From: JBDRDI01 sp043820875
GTDB taxonomy: Bacteria; Patescibacteriota; Patescibacteriia; Patescibacteriales; UBA12075
Assembly: GCA_043820875.1 (NCBI GenBank)
Contig: JBDRDI010000034.1
Location: 1-64,000 of the forward strand
Direction of reading: 5' to 3'
Length of the DNA: 64,000 bases
In this document: one piece after another, positions 29,396-38,589 of the stretch
How the letters are laid out: every line of letters begins with the position of its first letter
Position numbering within the stretch: position 1 is the first letter of the stretch
Program-made: the position numbers and the translations under genes
Notes under the pieces: model-generated
What the model was told of the DNA's origin: nothing
What the model saw: only the letters and a program-made list of their open reading frames with translations
Database searches by the model: none

Positions 29396-30562
29396 TTATT
29401 GCATCAGCACAATTTCTCTCCAAACTTTTTGTCTGGGACGTCCATAAACAATTGTGTTGCGCGCGGTGAGCACGATATTTTTTGAATTGAGAAGAGAGTC
29501 GGGAACTGAGTTTATAATTTTAAATCCGTTTAAGTCCGGATTGATAAAATATTTATTAAAAAATACGGGAAAAATTATTGCGATTCGCCCATTGTTTTTT
29601 ATTATTTTTTTAAATTCTTTTAAGGCGCGAGAATATAAAATTTCCAATTCTTTGATTTGTTTTTGTAAATCAACTTTTCCTCTTTGCTGACCAAGGTATG
29701 GCTCAGTCACGATAATATCAACCGAATTTGGCTTAAGCTTTCTTGAAATTTCAGTCGCGTTGATATTAAATAATTGTAAATGTATTTTTTTCAAATTCGT
29801 AGTGTCGGAATTTTGTTTAATCCATTCTATATTTTTTTTCGTATCGCTGATTGCTTTTTCAGAAATATCCGAACCGATTAAATTTTCAAACCCCGCGAGC
29901 AGAGCCTCGGTAAGAATCGTTCCTGAGCCGCAAAATGGATCAAGTAAGATTTTGTTTTTTAAATCAGCGCCGGATAAATTAATCATAATTTGAGCAAGTT
30001 TTGGCGGCAACATGCCGGATCTGTCATCACGAGCAGGACGGCCGTAATCTCTTTTTGATAATTCTTTGAATGGCTGGACTGCCGATGTTTTACCAATTAA
30101 TAATTTATAGCCGTCTTCAATCAAAACAATTTCAGCTCCACTTGATGTTAATTTATTTTGTTCAACCACCACGCTTGATAATGTTTTTTCTTTGCTAATA
30201 ACCCATCTGCAACTTATATTATTTTCGCGCAAATATTTTTTTACTTCCATGGCAATGGATTTGAAATTAAATTTTTTATGACCATAATAAGAAAATCCAA
30301 ATTTAAATTTTCCATTTTTTGGATCCAGTAATTTAATGACTTCTTTTATTATTTCATTTTTGTTTTCAGCGCTTGTTTTGCTTTCAATTTTACCGATTTT
30401 AATTACCCCGCCCATTTTTTTGATTGAATCTTTGGCATTGATTTTATTTTCTGTTTCAATAATATAAACAGTATCCAAAATTTTCCCGCTCATGCCAAAG
30501 ACGGCAGATATTTCAGCGACAGACAAGGTCGGGTTGTTTCCGAGTGTAAAAAAGTATTGCAT
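29396..30562 (-). CDS. Trm11/TrmG10-like tRNA guanine-N2 methyltransferase
   Basis: A 388-residue protein with an N-terminal THUMP-like region (YFFTLGNNPTLSVAEISAVF to about 170) and a Rossmann methyltransferase. KRDYGRPARDDRSGMLPPKLA (about 182-202) is the signature in front of the SAM site, motif I is DPFCGSGTILTEALL (about 221-235), and motif IV is TEPYLG where homologues have DPPYG. Family members make m2G10 or m2,2G10 in tRNA. The altered motif IV (TEPY) keeps the PY core, so the enzyme should still bind the base. It is divergent from rpsF. Confidence 0.8.
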   Translation of the reverse strand: MQYFFTLGNNPTLSVAEISAVFGMSGKILDTVYIIETENKINAKDSIKKMGGVIKIGKIESKTSAENKNEIIKEVIKLLDPKNGKFKFGFSYYGHKKFNFKSIAMEVKKYLRENNISCRWVISKEKTLSSVVVEQNKLTSSGAEIVLIEDGYKLLIGKTSAVQPFKELSKRDYGRPARDDRSGMLPPKLAQIMINLSGADLKNKILLDPFCGSGTILTEALLAGFENLIGSDISEKAISDTKKNIEWIKQNSDTTNLKKIHLQLFNINATEISRKLKPNSVDIIVTEPYLGQQRGKVDLQKQIKELEILYSRALKEFKKIIKNNGRIAIIFPVFFNKYFINPDLNGFKIINSVPDSLLNSKNIVLTARNTIVYGRPRQKVWREIVLMQ

Positions 30563-30616
30563 AAAGGTTTGTAATCATTATACAAATAAGAAAATTAAAA
30601 GTCCAATACGCGCCTC

Positions 30617-30645
30617 TTGCCAAATTTTTTTTTGCATGCTAACAT
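30617..30645 (+). promoter_or_regulatory. Candidate promoter of the rpsF operon
   Basis: TTGCCA (30617-30622), 17-base spacer, TAACAT (30640-30645), giving a leader of about 140 bases before rpsF. Confidence 0.5.
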
Positions 30646-30699
30646 GAAAACACAGTTAAATATATTTTACCTTTCCCATATTGTCTTTTAAAAGATAAT

Positions 30700-30780
30700 G
30701 GTTATTGAAAACAAAAAAATAACCAAAGGTATTCTCAAAATAAACTCCTAATGTTAGAGAATACTTGGGAGTTTTTTATT
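30700..30780 (+). promoter_or_regulatory. Structured rpsF leader with pseudoknot-like attenuator
   Basis: A hairpin GGTTATT/AATAACC (30700-30706 with 30718-30724) is followed by two interleaved helices: GTATTCTC (30729-30736) with GAGAATAC (30757-30764), and AAACTCC (30742-30748) with GGAGTTT (30768-30774) plus a T run. The interleaving gives either an H-type pseudoknot or a switch between antiterminator and terminator, located 15 bases before rpsF. Autoregulation by S6:S18 is the natural hypothesis. Confidence 0.55.
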
Positions 30781-30789
30781 TATAATATT

Positions 30790-31311
30790 ATGTCAAAAAC
30801 GAAAAAATCAACAATTCCTCACTATGAGCTTTTGTATATTATTCCGAATAAATATACAGAAGAAGAATTAAAGCCCATGATCGCAAAAATCCATAAAATG
30901 ATTACGGATTGTGGCGGTGAAATTACTTTTAGCGAGGAGTGGGGAAACAAAAAGTTGGCTTATACAATCAAAAAGTTCACCAACGGATATTATAATTTGG
31001 TTGAGTTTAATTTGGCCGGAGATAAAATTTCCAAAATTGACCGAGATTTGCGAATGTCAGGAGAAATAATCAGGCACATGATTGTCTCCAGAGTTCTTAG
31101 AACCGAGGAAGAAATCCAAGAAGGAAAAAGAATTGAAAAAGAAAGACGAGATTCTGAAAAAATGAAAGCGGCTCAAGAAAAGCAGGAGGAAAAAAAGGTC
31201 GTAAAAAAAGTGGTAAAAAAAGAAGAAAAAGAAGAGGTGAAGAAAAAAGTTGACTTGAAAGATTTGGACGAGAAGTTGGATAAGATTTTGGAGTCTGACG
31301 ATTTATTATAA
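30790..31311 (+). CDS. rpsF: Small ribosomal subunit protein bS6
   Basis: A 173-residue S6 with HYELLYIIPNKYTEEELKPM, WGNKKLAYTIKKFTNGYYNLVEF and MSGEIIRHMIVSRV, the S6 ferredoxin-like fold (to about 105), followed by a long Lys/Glu-rich C-terminal extension typical of acidic or charged S6 tails. S6 binds S18 on 16S rRNA. It heads rpsF-ssb-rpsR. The ATG at 30790 (MSKTKKS) was chosen; 30751 lies in the attenuator stem. Confidence 0.95.
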   Translation: MSKTKKSTIPHYELLYIIPNKYTEEELKPMIAKIHKMITDCGGEITFSEEWGNKKLAYTIKKFTNGYYNLVEFNLAGDKISKIDRDLRMSGEIIRHMIVSRVLRTEEEIQEGKRIEKERRDSEKMKAAQEKQEEKKVVKKVVKKEEKEEVKKKVDLKDLDEKLDKILESDDLL

Positions 31312-31367
31312 TTTTAATTAATATCTTGATATTTGCATAAGGGGATCAAAGTCAAGAAAACAAAGTT

Positions 31368-31838
31368 ATGAATTTAAACAAAGCTATGCTTATCGGAAAC
31401 CTGACCAGGGATCCGGAAATCAGGAATATTCCTTCGGGAATTCCGGTCGCCTCTTTTGCGATTGCCACAAATTCTGTTTGGAAAGATCAATCCGGGCAAA
31501 AGCAAGAAAGAGCGGATTTTCACAATATCGTTGCTTGGAGAAGATTGGCGGAAATTTGCGGACAATATTTAAAAAAGGGATCAAAGGTTTATATTGAAGG
31601 CCGTTTGCAAACCAGAGATTGGGTTGGGCAAGATGGCGTGAAAAAATACCGAACTGAAATTATCGCGGAAAATATGATTATGCTTGATCGTGTTGGAGCT
31701 TCATCTGCGGAAGGATCAAACTATCAAGCACCGGCACCTTCTCAGGAGAGCGAACCGGTAATAAATATTGATGAGCCTGGAATCGGCGATATCAATCCGG
31801 CTGAAGACGAAATCAAAGTAGAGAATATCCCCTTTTAA
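31368..31838 (+). CDS. ssb: Single-stranded DNA-binding protein
   Basis: A 156-residue OB-fold protein: [55 protein letters not shown], then a disordered acidic/Pro-rich tail ending EIKVENIPF, the interaction tip (usually DDDIPF) that recruits repair and replication proteins. It sits between rpsF and rpsR as in most bacteria. Confidence 0.96.
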   Translation: MNLNKAMLIGNLTRDPEIRNIPSGIPVASFAIATNSVWKDQSGQKQERADFHNIVAWRRLAEICGQYLKKGSKVYIEGRLQTRDWVGQDGVKKYRTEIIAENMIMLDRVGASSAEGSNYQAPAPSQESEPVINIDEPGIGDINPAEDEIKVENIPF

Positions 31839-31867
31839 GTATAGATGATAGAAAATAAAAAATATTT

Positions 31868-32086
31868 ATGGAAAAAAATAAAGAAAAAAAATTTTGTTAT
31901 TTTTGCAAACAAGGCATAGAGGGTATTGACTATAAAGATACTCACATGTTGAGGCAGTTTATAAATGTTTATAAAAAAATACTGCCAAGCAAAAGAACGG
32001 GTGTCTGTTCTTGGCACCAGAGAAAATTGTCTATGGCTGTAAAAAGGTCGCGGACCATGGCGTTATTGCCTTTTACCAATAAATAA
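31868..32086 (+). CDS. rpsR: Small ribosomal subunit protein bS18
   Basis: A 72-residue protein with CYFC near residue 10 and TGVCSWHQRKLSMAVKRSRTMALLPF at the C terminus. The Cys pairs give the zinc-binding (C+) form of S18. It binds 16S rRNA with S6. It is 30 bases after ssb and 6 before efp. Confidence 0.95.
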   Translation: MEKNKEKKFCYFCKQGIEGIDYKDTHMLRQFINVYKKILPSKRTGVCSWHQRKLSMAVKRSRTMALLPFTNK

Positions 32087-32092
32087 GACAGT

Positions 32093-32650
32093 ATGTTAAG
32101 TCTAAGCGAAATAAAAACAGGACGAGTTGTTTTGGTGAATAAAGAACCATATTTAATCATCAAAACCGACCATCATAAAATGGGTCGCGGCGGTGCCGTG
32201 TTGAAAGTAAAATTAAAGAACTTGATCAACGGTAAAGTTTTGGAAAGAACTTTTCAGGGGAGTGAAAAAGCCGAAGAAGCGGATACCAAAGAAAAGAAAG
32301 CGAATTTCATGTATAAGGATGAGGAGAACGCGCATTTTATGGACAATGAAAGTTTTGAACAATTTTTTGTGCCGTTGGAGCAGATAGGAGACAAGCAAAA
32401 ATTTTTAAAAGAAGGAACAGACGTTGATGTTCTATATTTTGAGGGAAACCCCGTGGCGATCAATTTGCCAATTAAAATTGATTTAAAGGTCGTGTCCGCT
32501 CCTCCCGGAGTAAAAGGAAATACGGCGGGCAATGTGACCAAACAAATAGAGTTGGAAACAGGCGCGATTATCAACGCCCCGTTGTTCATCAACGAAGGCG
32601 ATACAATTAAAATCAATACTGATACGGAGGAGTACGTAGAAAGAGCATAA
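32093..32650 (+). CDS. efp: Translation elongation factor P, Arg-tip type
   Basis: A 185-residue EF-P with three beta-barrel domains: a KOW-like N terminus (EIKTGRVVLVNKEPYLIIK), an OB domain (VDVLYFEGNPVAINLP) and the C-terminal VKGNTAGNVTKQIELETGA. EF-P relieves stalling at polyproline. The tip loop reads HHKMGRGGA, so the residue inserted next to the P-site tRNA is Arg, as in rhamnosylated (EarP) types; no earP is in the window. It follows rpsR by 6 bases, an unusual but plausible ribosomal operon member. Confidence 0.93.
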   Translation: MLSLSEIKTGRVVLVNKEPYLIIKTDHHKMGRGGAVLKVKLKNLINGKVLERTFQGSEKAEEADTKEKKANFMYKDEENAHFMDNESFEQFFVPLEQIGDKQKFLKEGTDVDVLYFEGNPVAINLPIKIDLKVVSAPPGVKGNTAGNVTKQIELETGAIINAPLFINEGDTIKINTDTEEYVERA

Positions 32651-32661
32651 CGGAATAATAA

Positions 32662-32693
32662 AAAGAGACGGGTTTTAAACCCGTCTCTTTTTA
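32662..32693. terminator. Bidirectional terminator between efp and recA
   Basis: The perfect inverted repeat AAAAGAGACGGGTTT/AAACCCGTCTCTTTT serves the converging efp and recA genes. Confidence 0.88.
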
Positions 32694-32712
32694 TTATTGA
32701 TAATTTTTTTAT

Positions 32713-33777
32713 TTATTCTACCACTTCTATGGATTTTATTTCTGAGATAATTCTTTTTCGTATTTCTTTCATTAATTTTTTGTCGGCTCTTAAAAATCTT
32801 TTAGCAGTTTCTCGGCCCACACCCAGTTTTATGTCTTCAAAGCTGTATGAATTTCCATTTTTTTTCACAACATTATGGACAACAGCCAAATCAAGTAAAT
32901 CTCCGGAAACAGAAATACCTTCATTATACATAATATCAAATTCACAAGTTCTGAATGGCGCGGCCACTTTGTTTTTTACTATTTTTACTTTGACCCGATT
33001 GCCGATTATTCTTTCACCTTGTTTTATTTGCGCTGATCGTCTTACTTCAATTCGTACTGAGCTATAAAATTTCAAAGCATTACCGCCGGTAGTGGTTTCC
33101 GGGTTGCCGAAAAATACGCCAATTTTTTGTCTGGTTTGATTGATAAAAATCACTACTGTTTTGGTTCTGGCAATGGCGCCGGTAAGTTTGCGAAGCGCTT
33201 GGCTCATCAAGCGCGCTTGTAGGCCCATGTGTTGATCGCCCATTTCGCCTTCAATCTCTCTTTGAGGAACAAGAGCCGCGACGCTGTCTATCACCACGAC
33301 GTCAATAGCATTGGACCTGACAAGCGTTTCTACAATTTCCAAAGCTTGTTCACCAGTGTCGGGCTGGGAAATAATCAAGTCTTTTGTGTTGATTCCTATT
33401 TTGGCGGCATAGTCCGGATCAAGCGCGTGTTCCGCGTCCACAAAAGCGGCAATGCCGCCCAATTTTTGAACTTCGGCGATAATATGTTGGGCAAGAGTTG
33501 TCTTGCCGGACGCTTCTGGGCCGTAAATCTCAATGATTCTTCCGCGTGGTACCCCGCCGATTCCCAAGGCAAGATCCAAAGATAGACAACCCGATGGAAC
33601 AGCGTCCACGTCAACTTTCCGAGCCTCACCGAATTTCATGATTGAACCTTCGCCAAATCTTGTTTTAATTTGGTCCATGGCCGACATCGCCGCTTCCAGT
33701 TTTTCACCTGATTCTTTTTTGTTTTCCGCGTTGTTTGTTTCTTCTTCTGATGATTTTTGCTTGTTTTTTTCAGTCAT
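32713..33777 (-). CDS. recA: Recombinase RecA
   Basis: A 354-residue RecA: P-loop GPEASGKTT (about 86-94), [28 protein letters not shown]1 [21 protein letters not shown]2 with [28 protein letters not shown] split around it, and the C-terminal regulatory tail. It makes filaments on single-stranded DNA for strand exchange and stimulates autocleavage of S24 repressors such as the one at 19052-19660. The gene is complete and single-copy in the window. Confidence 0.97.
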   Translation of the reverse strand: MTEKNKQKSSEEETNNAENKKESGEKLEAAMSAMDQIKTRFGEGSIMKFGEARKVDVDAVPSGCLSLDLALGIGGVPRGRIIEIYGPEASGKTTLAQHIIAEVQKLGGIAAFVDAEHALDPDYAAKIGINTKDLIISQPDTGEQALEIVETLVRSNAIDVVVIDSVAALVPQREIEGEMGDQHMGLQARLMSQALRKLTGAIARTKTVVIFINQTRQKIGVFFGNPETTTGGNALKFYSSVRIEVRRSAQIKQGERIIGNRVKVKIVKNKVAAPFRTCEFDIMYNEGISVSGDLLDLAVVHNVVKKNGNSYSFEDIKLGVGRETAKRFLRADKKLMKEIRKRIISEIKSIEVVE

Positions 33778-33823
33778 ATAATATGTTTTATTTATTAATT
33801 ATTTATGTGTAATATCAGAAATT

Positions 33824-33842
33824 AAAAAAAAGGGTCTGCCCT
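33824..33842 (-). terminator. Short terminator downstream of the RodZ-like gene
   Basis: Reading leftward, AGGG CAGA CCCT is followed by T8. The stem is short, so efficiency is uncertain. Confidence 0.5.
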
Positions 33843-33895
33843 TCCCTCCCAATCTTTATTTTTTTTATTTTATACCATTTCCTCAAAAATTGCAA

Positions 33896-34561
33896 TTAAC
33901 GTACAAATATGTTTTTTATGATAATATTTTTTTTACTGTATTTTTTTTGAGCCACGATATCAAGCGTATTAACACCATTTTTCAAGTTTATTTTTTCCGC
34001 GAAAAATCCATTTTTATCAATCAGCACCGGAGCATCGTTTATGGTTATGGATGCCATTGGATCGGTTTTGCCTTGGATTAAAATATTATTTTCGTTCGTG
34101 GCGTAATTATCTTCAAGATTATAAACAATTAAATTTGGAGGAGTAATAATTTTTTTTACATAAAATCCAATATAAAATACGCAAACGGAAACCAAAAAGA
34201 CAATTAAAATATTGTTAATTATTTTTGGTAAAGCTAAAAAATAAGAAGCATGGGGAATTTTTTTTGAAAATAAATTTTTATTTTTATTTTTTATTTTTGT
34301 TTCTTCATCAAAAAGATTTATGAGTTCATCCGGATTTATATTCAGAAGACAGGCATATTCGCGCAAAAAATTTTTTCCATAAAGTCCCTTGGGAAGTTCG
34401 CTAAAATTTCCACTTTCCAAAGCTTGAAGATATTTTATATTGATATGAAGTTTTGCGGCGGCTTTTTTTAAATCTATTTTCTTTTCTTTTCGCGCGTCAA
34501 TAAGCCGTTTTGAAATTATTTCTTTGCCGGCTGTGATTTTATTTAAAGTAAATGAGTCCAT
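33896..34561 (-). CDS. RodZ-like cytoskeletal/HTH membrane protein
   Basis: A 221-residue protein with an N-terminal HTH_25-type helix-turn-helix (ISKRLIDARKEKKIDLKKAA and INIKYLQALESGNFSELP), a basic juxtamembrane region, one transmembrane helix (about 126-148, IINNILIVFLVSVCVFYIGF) and a periplasmic beta domain (PMASITINDAPVLIDKNGFF). This is the RodZ layout, linking MreB to the cell wall in rods. The ATG at 34561 is chosen; the longer frame to 34612 overlaps the pilin gene. The C-terminal domain is a bacterial Ig-like fold rather than the typical DUF4115. Confidence 0.75.
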   Translation of the reverse strand: MDSFTLNKITAGKEIISKRLIDARKEKKIDLKKAAAKLHINIKYLQALESGNFSELPKGLYGKNFLREYACLLNINPDELINLFDEETKIKNKNKNLFSKKIPHASYFLALPKIINNILIVFLVSVCVFYIGFYVKKIITPPNLIVYNLEDNYATNENNILIQGKTDPMASITINDAPVLIDKNGFFAEKINLKNGVNTLDIVAQKKYSKKNIIIKNIFVR

Positions 34562-34584
34562 AAAAGTGAAAAGCAAAAATCGTT

Positions 34585-35010
34585 TTATCGAAATCCTCCG
34601 GTAGTGTCCCATCCCCAGCTTAATCCAAAAGTATCAAAGACATAGCCGATAATTATGTAACTTGTAAAAACAATAATCATGCCGATGACCGCTCCAACAA
34701 TGATATTTTTTCCTTTTTCCACGCTTTGGTTGTTGCCGGCCGAAGTCATTAATGTGAAGCCGCCGAAAATAAACGCGAGTAAAACCAAAGAACCTGTAAT
34801 GCCCATTATTATTTGGGCGCCTCTGGCCACAATAACCATAAAGTCGTTCAATTGGCAGTCGCCGGTTTCAACGCATCCGGCTGAATATTGTTCACCGCTA
34901 CCACCTCTGTCAAAGATTGACGGCAAGGCCGCGTAAGAGTAGCTTAATGGGATAAGGAGCATGAATGCTAGTAACGGAATAATTATAAGTTTTAATTTAT
35001 TATTTTTCAT
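34585..35010 (-). CDS. TrbC/VirB2-like pilin protein
   Basis: A 141-residue protein: signal peptide (KLIIIPLLAFMLLIPLSYSYA), a short Cys-containing stretch (CVETGDC, a likely disulfide), then two transmembrane helices (FMVIVARGAQIIMGITGSLVLLAF split, and IIVGAVIGMIIVFTSYIIIG) joined by a polar loop. This is the VirB2/TrbC-type pilin pattern seen in many Patescibacteria and possibly linked to host attachment or DNA uptake. It is upstream of the RodZ-like gene and downstream of a solute-binding lipoprotein. Confidence 0.75.
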   Translation of the reverse strand: MKNNKLKLIIIPLLAFMLLIPLSYSYAALPSIFDRGGSGEQYSAGCVETGDCQLNDFMVIVARGAQIIMGITGSLVLLAFIFGGFTLMTSAGNNQSVEKGKNIIVGAVIGMIIVFTSYIIIGYVFDTFGLSWGWDTTGGFR

Positions 35011-35026
35011 GAAAATAATATTTAAT

Positions 35027-36481
35027 TTATTTTATGGTTTGTTGCACCTTGGCCGCGCTCAAAGAAAGAATTTCCGGAAGTTGAGAGGCTTGTATCTCCT
35101 GAACATCATCAATCATTTCTTTTATAATGGTTTCGGCGGCATTGGCATCAGCTCCTTTGTACCAGCTTTTAGCTGTAAGGGCTTGGCCGGCGAATATTCC
35201 GATATCCGGATCATCAATTTGGTCGTTAATTATTTCGCGCAAGGCAGTCGGTTTTTTTACTTTGGCAAGATATTTTTGCACTTCTGTTTTTTGGGAAATG
35301 AATCTTATAAAATCCCAGGCCGCCTCTTGCTTTACTCTCGCGTAATCAGAACCCTGCTTTAAATTTTCCGGATTGGTTAAAATTTTATTTGAAACCGCCT
35401 CCACCCAATAGTTGGCAAAATTAATAGTTTGGTTATTTTCCGGTATTTGAGGCAGTTTAGAAATCGCAAAATTCAATTTTGGTGCATTTGCTTTTATTTG
35501 CGGAAGCATATACGCGTACCCGAACATCATGGCCAATTTTCCTTGAATGAAAAGGTTGAGTGAGTTGTCCAGCGTATTATTCCAGCTATAAACTTCTTTG
35601 GCCGGATTCGCAAAGTCTGAGTAAAATCGTAGAGCATCCAGGCCCGGATTAAAGTTTTTGTCTTTAAAGTCCGGAGGCGTTGTGTGAAACATGATTGTTT
35701 GTTGGTCACTCATCATTACTGTTCCATTTTGCATCATCAGGGCTGACAAGATATCGGTTGATCGATCAATGTTGTTTCCTCCGCCCATTGCCACTCCTGC
35801 TTGTATTATTTCTCCTTTATTATTTTGTTTGGTTAATTTTTTAACATCTTGTTGAAATTCTCTGTCCCAATACTCCGGAGGCGTTGAAATTCCAGCATTA
35901 TTGAATAAATTTTTATTATAATAAAGCGCCAAGGTGTCAACAAAGAGAGGGAGACCGTAAATACCCTCGGAATATTGTTGTGTTTCCGCGTCTTTTGTTC
36001 TGATTACAACGTCATTGTAGACAACATCAATAAAATCCGTTTTTAATTTTGTGGTACTGAACTTTGTGGTGACTTTTTTATATTCCACGTCTTTTTTTAC
36101 GCTTCCAGTGACCGTTGGAATTATTGTGGTGATTGTCGTCGGCATCGGTGAAATCAAATTTTTTCCCTGATATTTTCTTGTCCAAGTATTGTGGATTGAA
36201 AAAATATCCGGTCCTCGGTCAGTGGCAAAAGCTTCAATCAGTTCTCTTTCGTATTCCGAGTATTCAAGTTTGCGGTAATTTATTTTGATATTCGGATGCA
36301 ATGCCTGATATTCGCCAATCAGACCTTGTAAAGCATCTGTGTCGTCCCAAACTTTCCAATAATTAAGTTCGATGGGTTGCATTTTTAATGCCACTTCGGG
36401 ATCAATGGTGTTTTTGCACTTAAAGCCGGAAGTGGCTAGAAAAGTGAAAATCAAAAGAATTGAAGTAAGTTTAATTTTCAT
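35027..36481 (-). CDS. ABC transporter solute-binding lipoprotein (family 1, sugar-type)
   Basis: A 484-residue exported protein. A signal peptide ends near a Cys (TSGFKC, an atypical lipobox). The mature part has ELNYWKVWDDTDALQGLIGEY, ATDRGPDIFSIHNTW, GLPLFVDTLALYYNKNLFNNAG and AWDFIRFIS, the pattern of family 1 (MalE/UgpB-like) binding proteins. No permease or ATPase gene is nearby, so it may work with a transporter elsewhere or have been recruited for surface adhesion. It is probably co-transcribed with the pilin gene (16-base gap). Confidence 0.85.
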   Translation of the reverse strand: MKIKLTSILLIFTFLATSGFKCKNTIDPEVALKMQPIELNYWKVWDDTDALQGLIGEYQALHPNIKINYRKLEYSEYERELIEAFATDRGPDIFSIHNTWTRKYQGKNLISPMPTTITTIIPTVTGSVKKDVEYKKVTTKFSTTKLKTDFIDVVYNDVVIRTKDAETQQYSEGIYGLPLFVDTLALYYNKNLFNNAGISTPPEYWDREFQQDVKKLTKQNNKGEIIQAGVAMGGGNNIDRSTDILSALMMQNGTVMMSDQQTIMFHTTPPDFKDKNFNPGLDALRFYSDFANPAKEVYSWNNTLDNSLNLFIQGKLAMMFGYAYMLPQIKANAPKLNFAISKLPQIPENNQTINFANYWVEAVSNKILTNPENLKQGSDYARVKQEAAWDFIRFISQKTEVQKYLAKVKKPTALREIINDQIDDPDIGIFAGQALTAKSWYKGADANAAETIIKEMIDDVQEIQASQLPEILSLSAAKVQQTIK

Positions 36482-36561
36482 ATTTAAAAAGTTAATTCTA
36501 TTCTATCCATAATTATAGCAAATATAATGTTTAGTTGCCAGTGGCGAATTTAGGATATGTT

Positions 36562-38085
36562 TTATTCCTCATGTTTTGGTCGGTATTGCAAGGCCTCGGC
36601 TGTGTGAGTGGACAGGATGTCCGCGCTTTTTTCCAAATCAGCGATGGTGCGGGCGAGTTTCAGGACGCGGAAATAGGCGCGCGCTGAAAGACCCATTTGT
36701 TCCACAGCGCTTTTTAAAAGTTGGTTTGAAGCTGCGCAAACCGAACAATATTTTTTGACCGCCTCGGAATTCATTTCTGAATTTGTAAGAAAGGGCGCGT
36801 CTTTAAAGCGTTCCGATTGAATTTGGCGCGCTTCCTCCACTCTTTTTTTAATATTTTCCGATTTTTCTCCGCCCTCGTTTGAGGATAATTTTTCGAATTT
36901 TACCTTTGGTACTTCTATGTGCAAATCAATTCGGTCCAGAATCGGGCCGGATATTTTTTTTCGGTAGCTTATTACTTGGAGAGGCGAGCAAGAGCAATGT
37001 TTTTCTTTGTCTCCGCTGTATCCGCACGGACAAGGATTCATGGCGCTGATTAAAATGAATTTGGCAGGGAAGCACAAGTTGCCGGCCACGCGACTAATGT
37101 GGATTATGCCGTCTTCCATGGGCTGTCGCAAATTTTCCAAAACTTGGCGCGGAAATTCGGCGAATTCGTCCAAAAATAAAACCCCGCGATGCGAAAGAGA
37201 AATTTCTCCGGGTCGTGGCCACGCTCCTCCGCCGACCAATGCGACTCCGGACGAAGTGTGATGAGGAGAGCGAAACGGACGGCTGGTAATTAAAGAAGAT
37301 CCTGATTTTAAAAGTCCGGCCACGCTATATATTTTTGTCACCTCCAAAGCTTCATCAAAAGAAAGATTCGGTAAAATGGACGGCATGGTGCGTGCGATCA
37401 ATGTTTTTCCGCTCCCGGGTGGACCGACCATGTTCATGTTGTGCGCGCCGGCCGCGGAAATTTCCATGGCGCGTTTAACATGTTCTTGCCCGCGGATATG
37501 TTCCATGTCAAAAAGAATTTTTGTATTTGTAAAAGTAAAATTGGATTTTGCTGCCGCCGGAATTAAAGTTATTCCCTCAAGGTGTCGTCCAAGTTCTGCC
37601 AAATTTTTTACCGGAATCACTTCCAAGTCGCCGACCAACTTTGCTTCTTCGGCGTTTCCCGCCGGCGCGTATAAAGTTTTTATGCCAGCCTCTTTGGCTT
37701 TGATGGCAATCGGCAAGACGCCGTTCACCGGCCGTACATCACCGCTCAAAGCCAGCTCGCCGGCGAAAAAAGAATCATGAAGCGGGTGCAGAGGAATAAT
37801 TCTTCCGGTCGCCGCGAGAATGCTCACGGCCACGGGCAAATCATAACTCGGGCCGTGTTTTTTCAAATCCGCCGGCGCCAAGTTGACAGTCACTTTTATT
37901 TTCGGAAATTCAAATCCGGAATTTTTTATGGCGCTCCGCACTCTTTCGCGTGATTCCGAAACTGCCGTGTCCGGCAAACCCACGACAGCAAAAAGTCCAT
38001 GATCACCGCCACCTGTGTCTGCTTCCACTTCCACAATTTCCGCATCCAGGCCAATCACGGCCGCTGATAATATTTTTGAAGACAT
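36562..38085 (-). CDS. comM: ComM/YifB AAA+ helicase
   Basis: A 507-residue protein with an N-terminal Lon-like fold domain (AVIGLDAEIVEVEADTGGG), AAA+ core (MVGPPGSGKTLIARTMPSIL, Walker B LFLDEF, sensor FILISAMNPCPCG) and a C-terminal helical Mg-chelatase domain. ComM promotes branch migration during natural transformation, supporting DNA uptake capability in these bacteria. The CPCGYSG and HCSCSP cysteines suggest a zinc site. It is complete. Confidence 0.92.
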   Translation of the reverse strand: MSSKILSAAVIGLDAEIVEVEADTGGGDHGLFAVVGLPDTAVSESRERVRSAIKNSGFEFPKIKVTVNLAPADLKKHGPSYDLPVAVSILAATGRIIPLHPLHDSFFAGELALSGDVRPVNGVLPIAIKAKEAGIKTLYAPAGNAEEAKLVGDLEVIPVKNLAELGRHLEGITLIPAAAKSNFTFTNTKILFDMEHIRGQEHVKRAMEISAAGAHNMNMVGPPGSGKTLIARTMPSILPNLSFDEALEVTKIYSVAGLLKSGSSLITSRPFRSPHHTSSGVALVGGGAWPRPGEISLSHRGVLFLDEFAEFPRQVLENLRQPMEDGIIHISRVAGNLCFPAKFILISAMNPCPCGYSGDKEKHCSCSPLQVISYRKKISGPILDRIDLHIEVPKVKFEKLSSNEGGEKSENIKKRVEEARQIQSERFKDAPFLTNSEMNSEAVKKYCSVCAASNQLLKSAVEQMGLSARAYFRVLKLARTIADLEKSADILSTHTAEALQYRPKHEE

Positions 38086-38190
38086 AACGTTTAGTATAAA
38101 TTATAAAGCATATTTTAAATCAAAATTCAGAGTGGTATTTATATTTTATATTATTTGAGATGAAGAAAAGATAAAATAATTAAAGCGCAA

Positions 38191-38219
38191 TTGACTTTCT
38201 CTATCGGGAGTGATACTCT
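38191..38219 (+). promoter_or_regulatory. Promoter of the 38284-38726 gene pair
   Basis: TTGACT (38191-38196), 17-base spacer, TACTCT (38214-38219), with a 5' leader of about 57 bases ending in the strong Shine-Dalgarno AAAGGGGGAG. Confidence 0.45.
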
Positions 38220-38283
38220 TTGTATATTAGTTTTATGATGGGGACATTAAATAATCAATCTGCTCTTTAAAAAAGGGGGAGAC

Positions 38284-38589
38284 ATGTTCAGTGAAAGACC
38301 ATTAAGGCCTGATTTGTTTGTGCAGGAAGTCGAAAAAAGTACGATGTCTAAACAAGCGAATATCACAGTCATGGGGCAACGTGCTCAGTTGGAGTCGCTC
38401 CAAAGACTATTGCTTGAAAATGAAATTCAAAGTGTTGTAGAAGAAAGAAACGAAGGAAACTTCGTGCTTGTCATTTACGTCTTAAAACACGGGGATGGCA
38501 ACGAAATAATTTTGGGCAACCTGGACTCTCCTCAGGGTACGGAAAACGCCATGCAGACCATAGTAGCATTAATGGAGGCGGATAGATGA
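38284..38589 (+). CDS. Hypothetical protein with strong ribosome-binding site
   Basis: A 101-residue soluble protein; after a 20-residue lead an alpha/beta segment (ANITVMGQRAQLESLQRLLL, VVEERNEGNFVLVIYVL, TENAMQTIVALM) suggests a small ferredoxin-like fold. No family is recognised. Start is supported by AAAGGGGGAGAC before ATG. The TGA stop overlaps the next ATG (ATGA), so it is coupled to the 46-residue gene. Confidence 0.5.
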   Translation: MFSERPLRPDLFVQEVEKSTMSKQANITVMGQRAQLESLQRLLLENEIQSVVEERNEGNFVLVIYVLKHGDGNEIILGNLDSPQGTENAMQTIVALMEADR

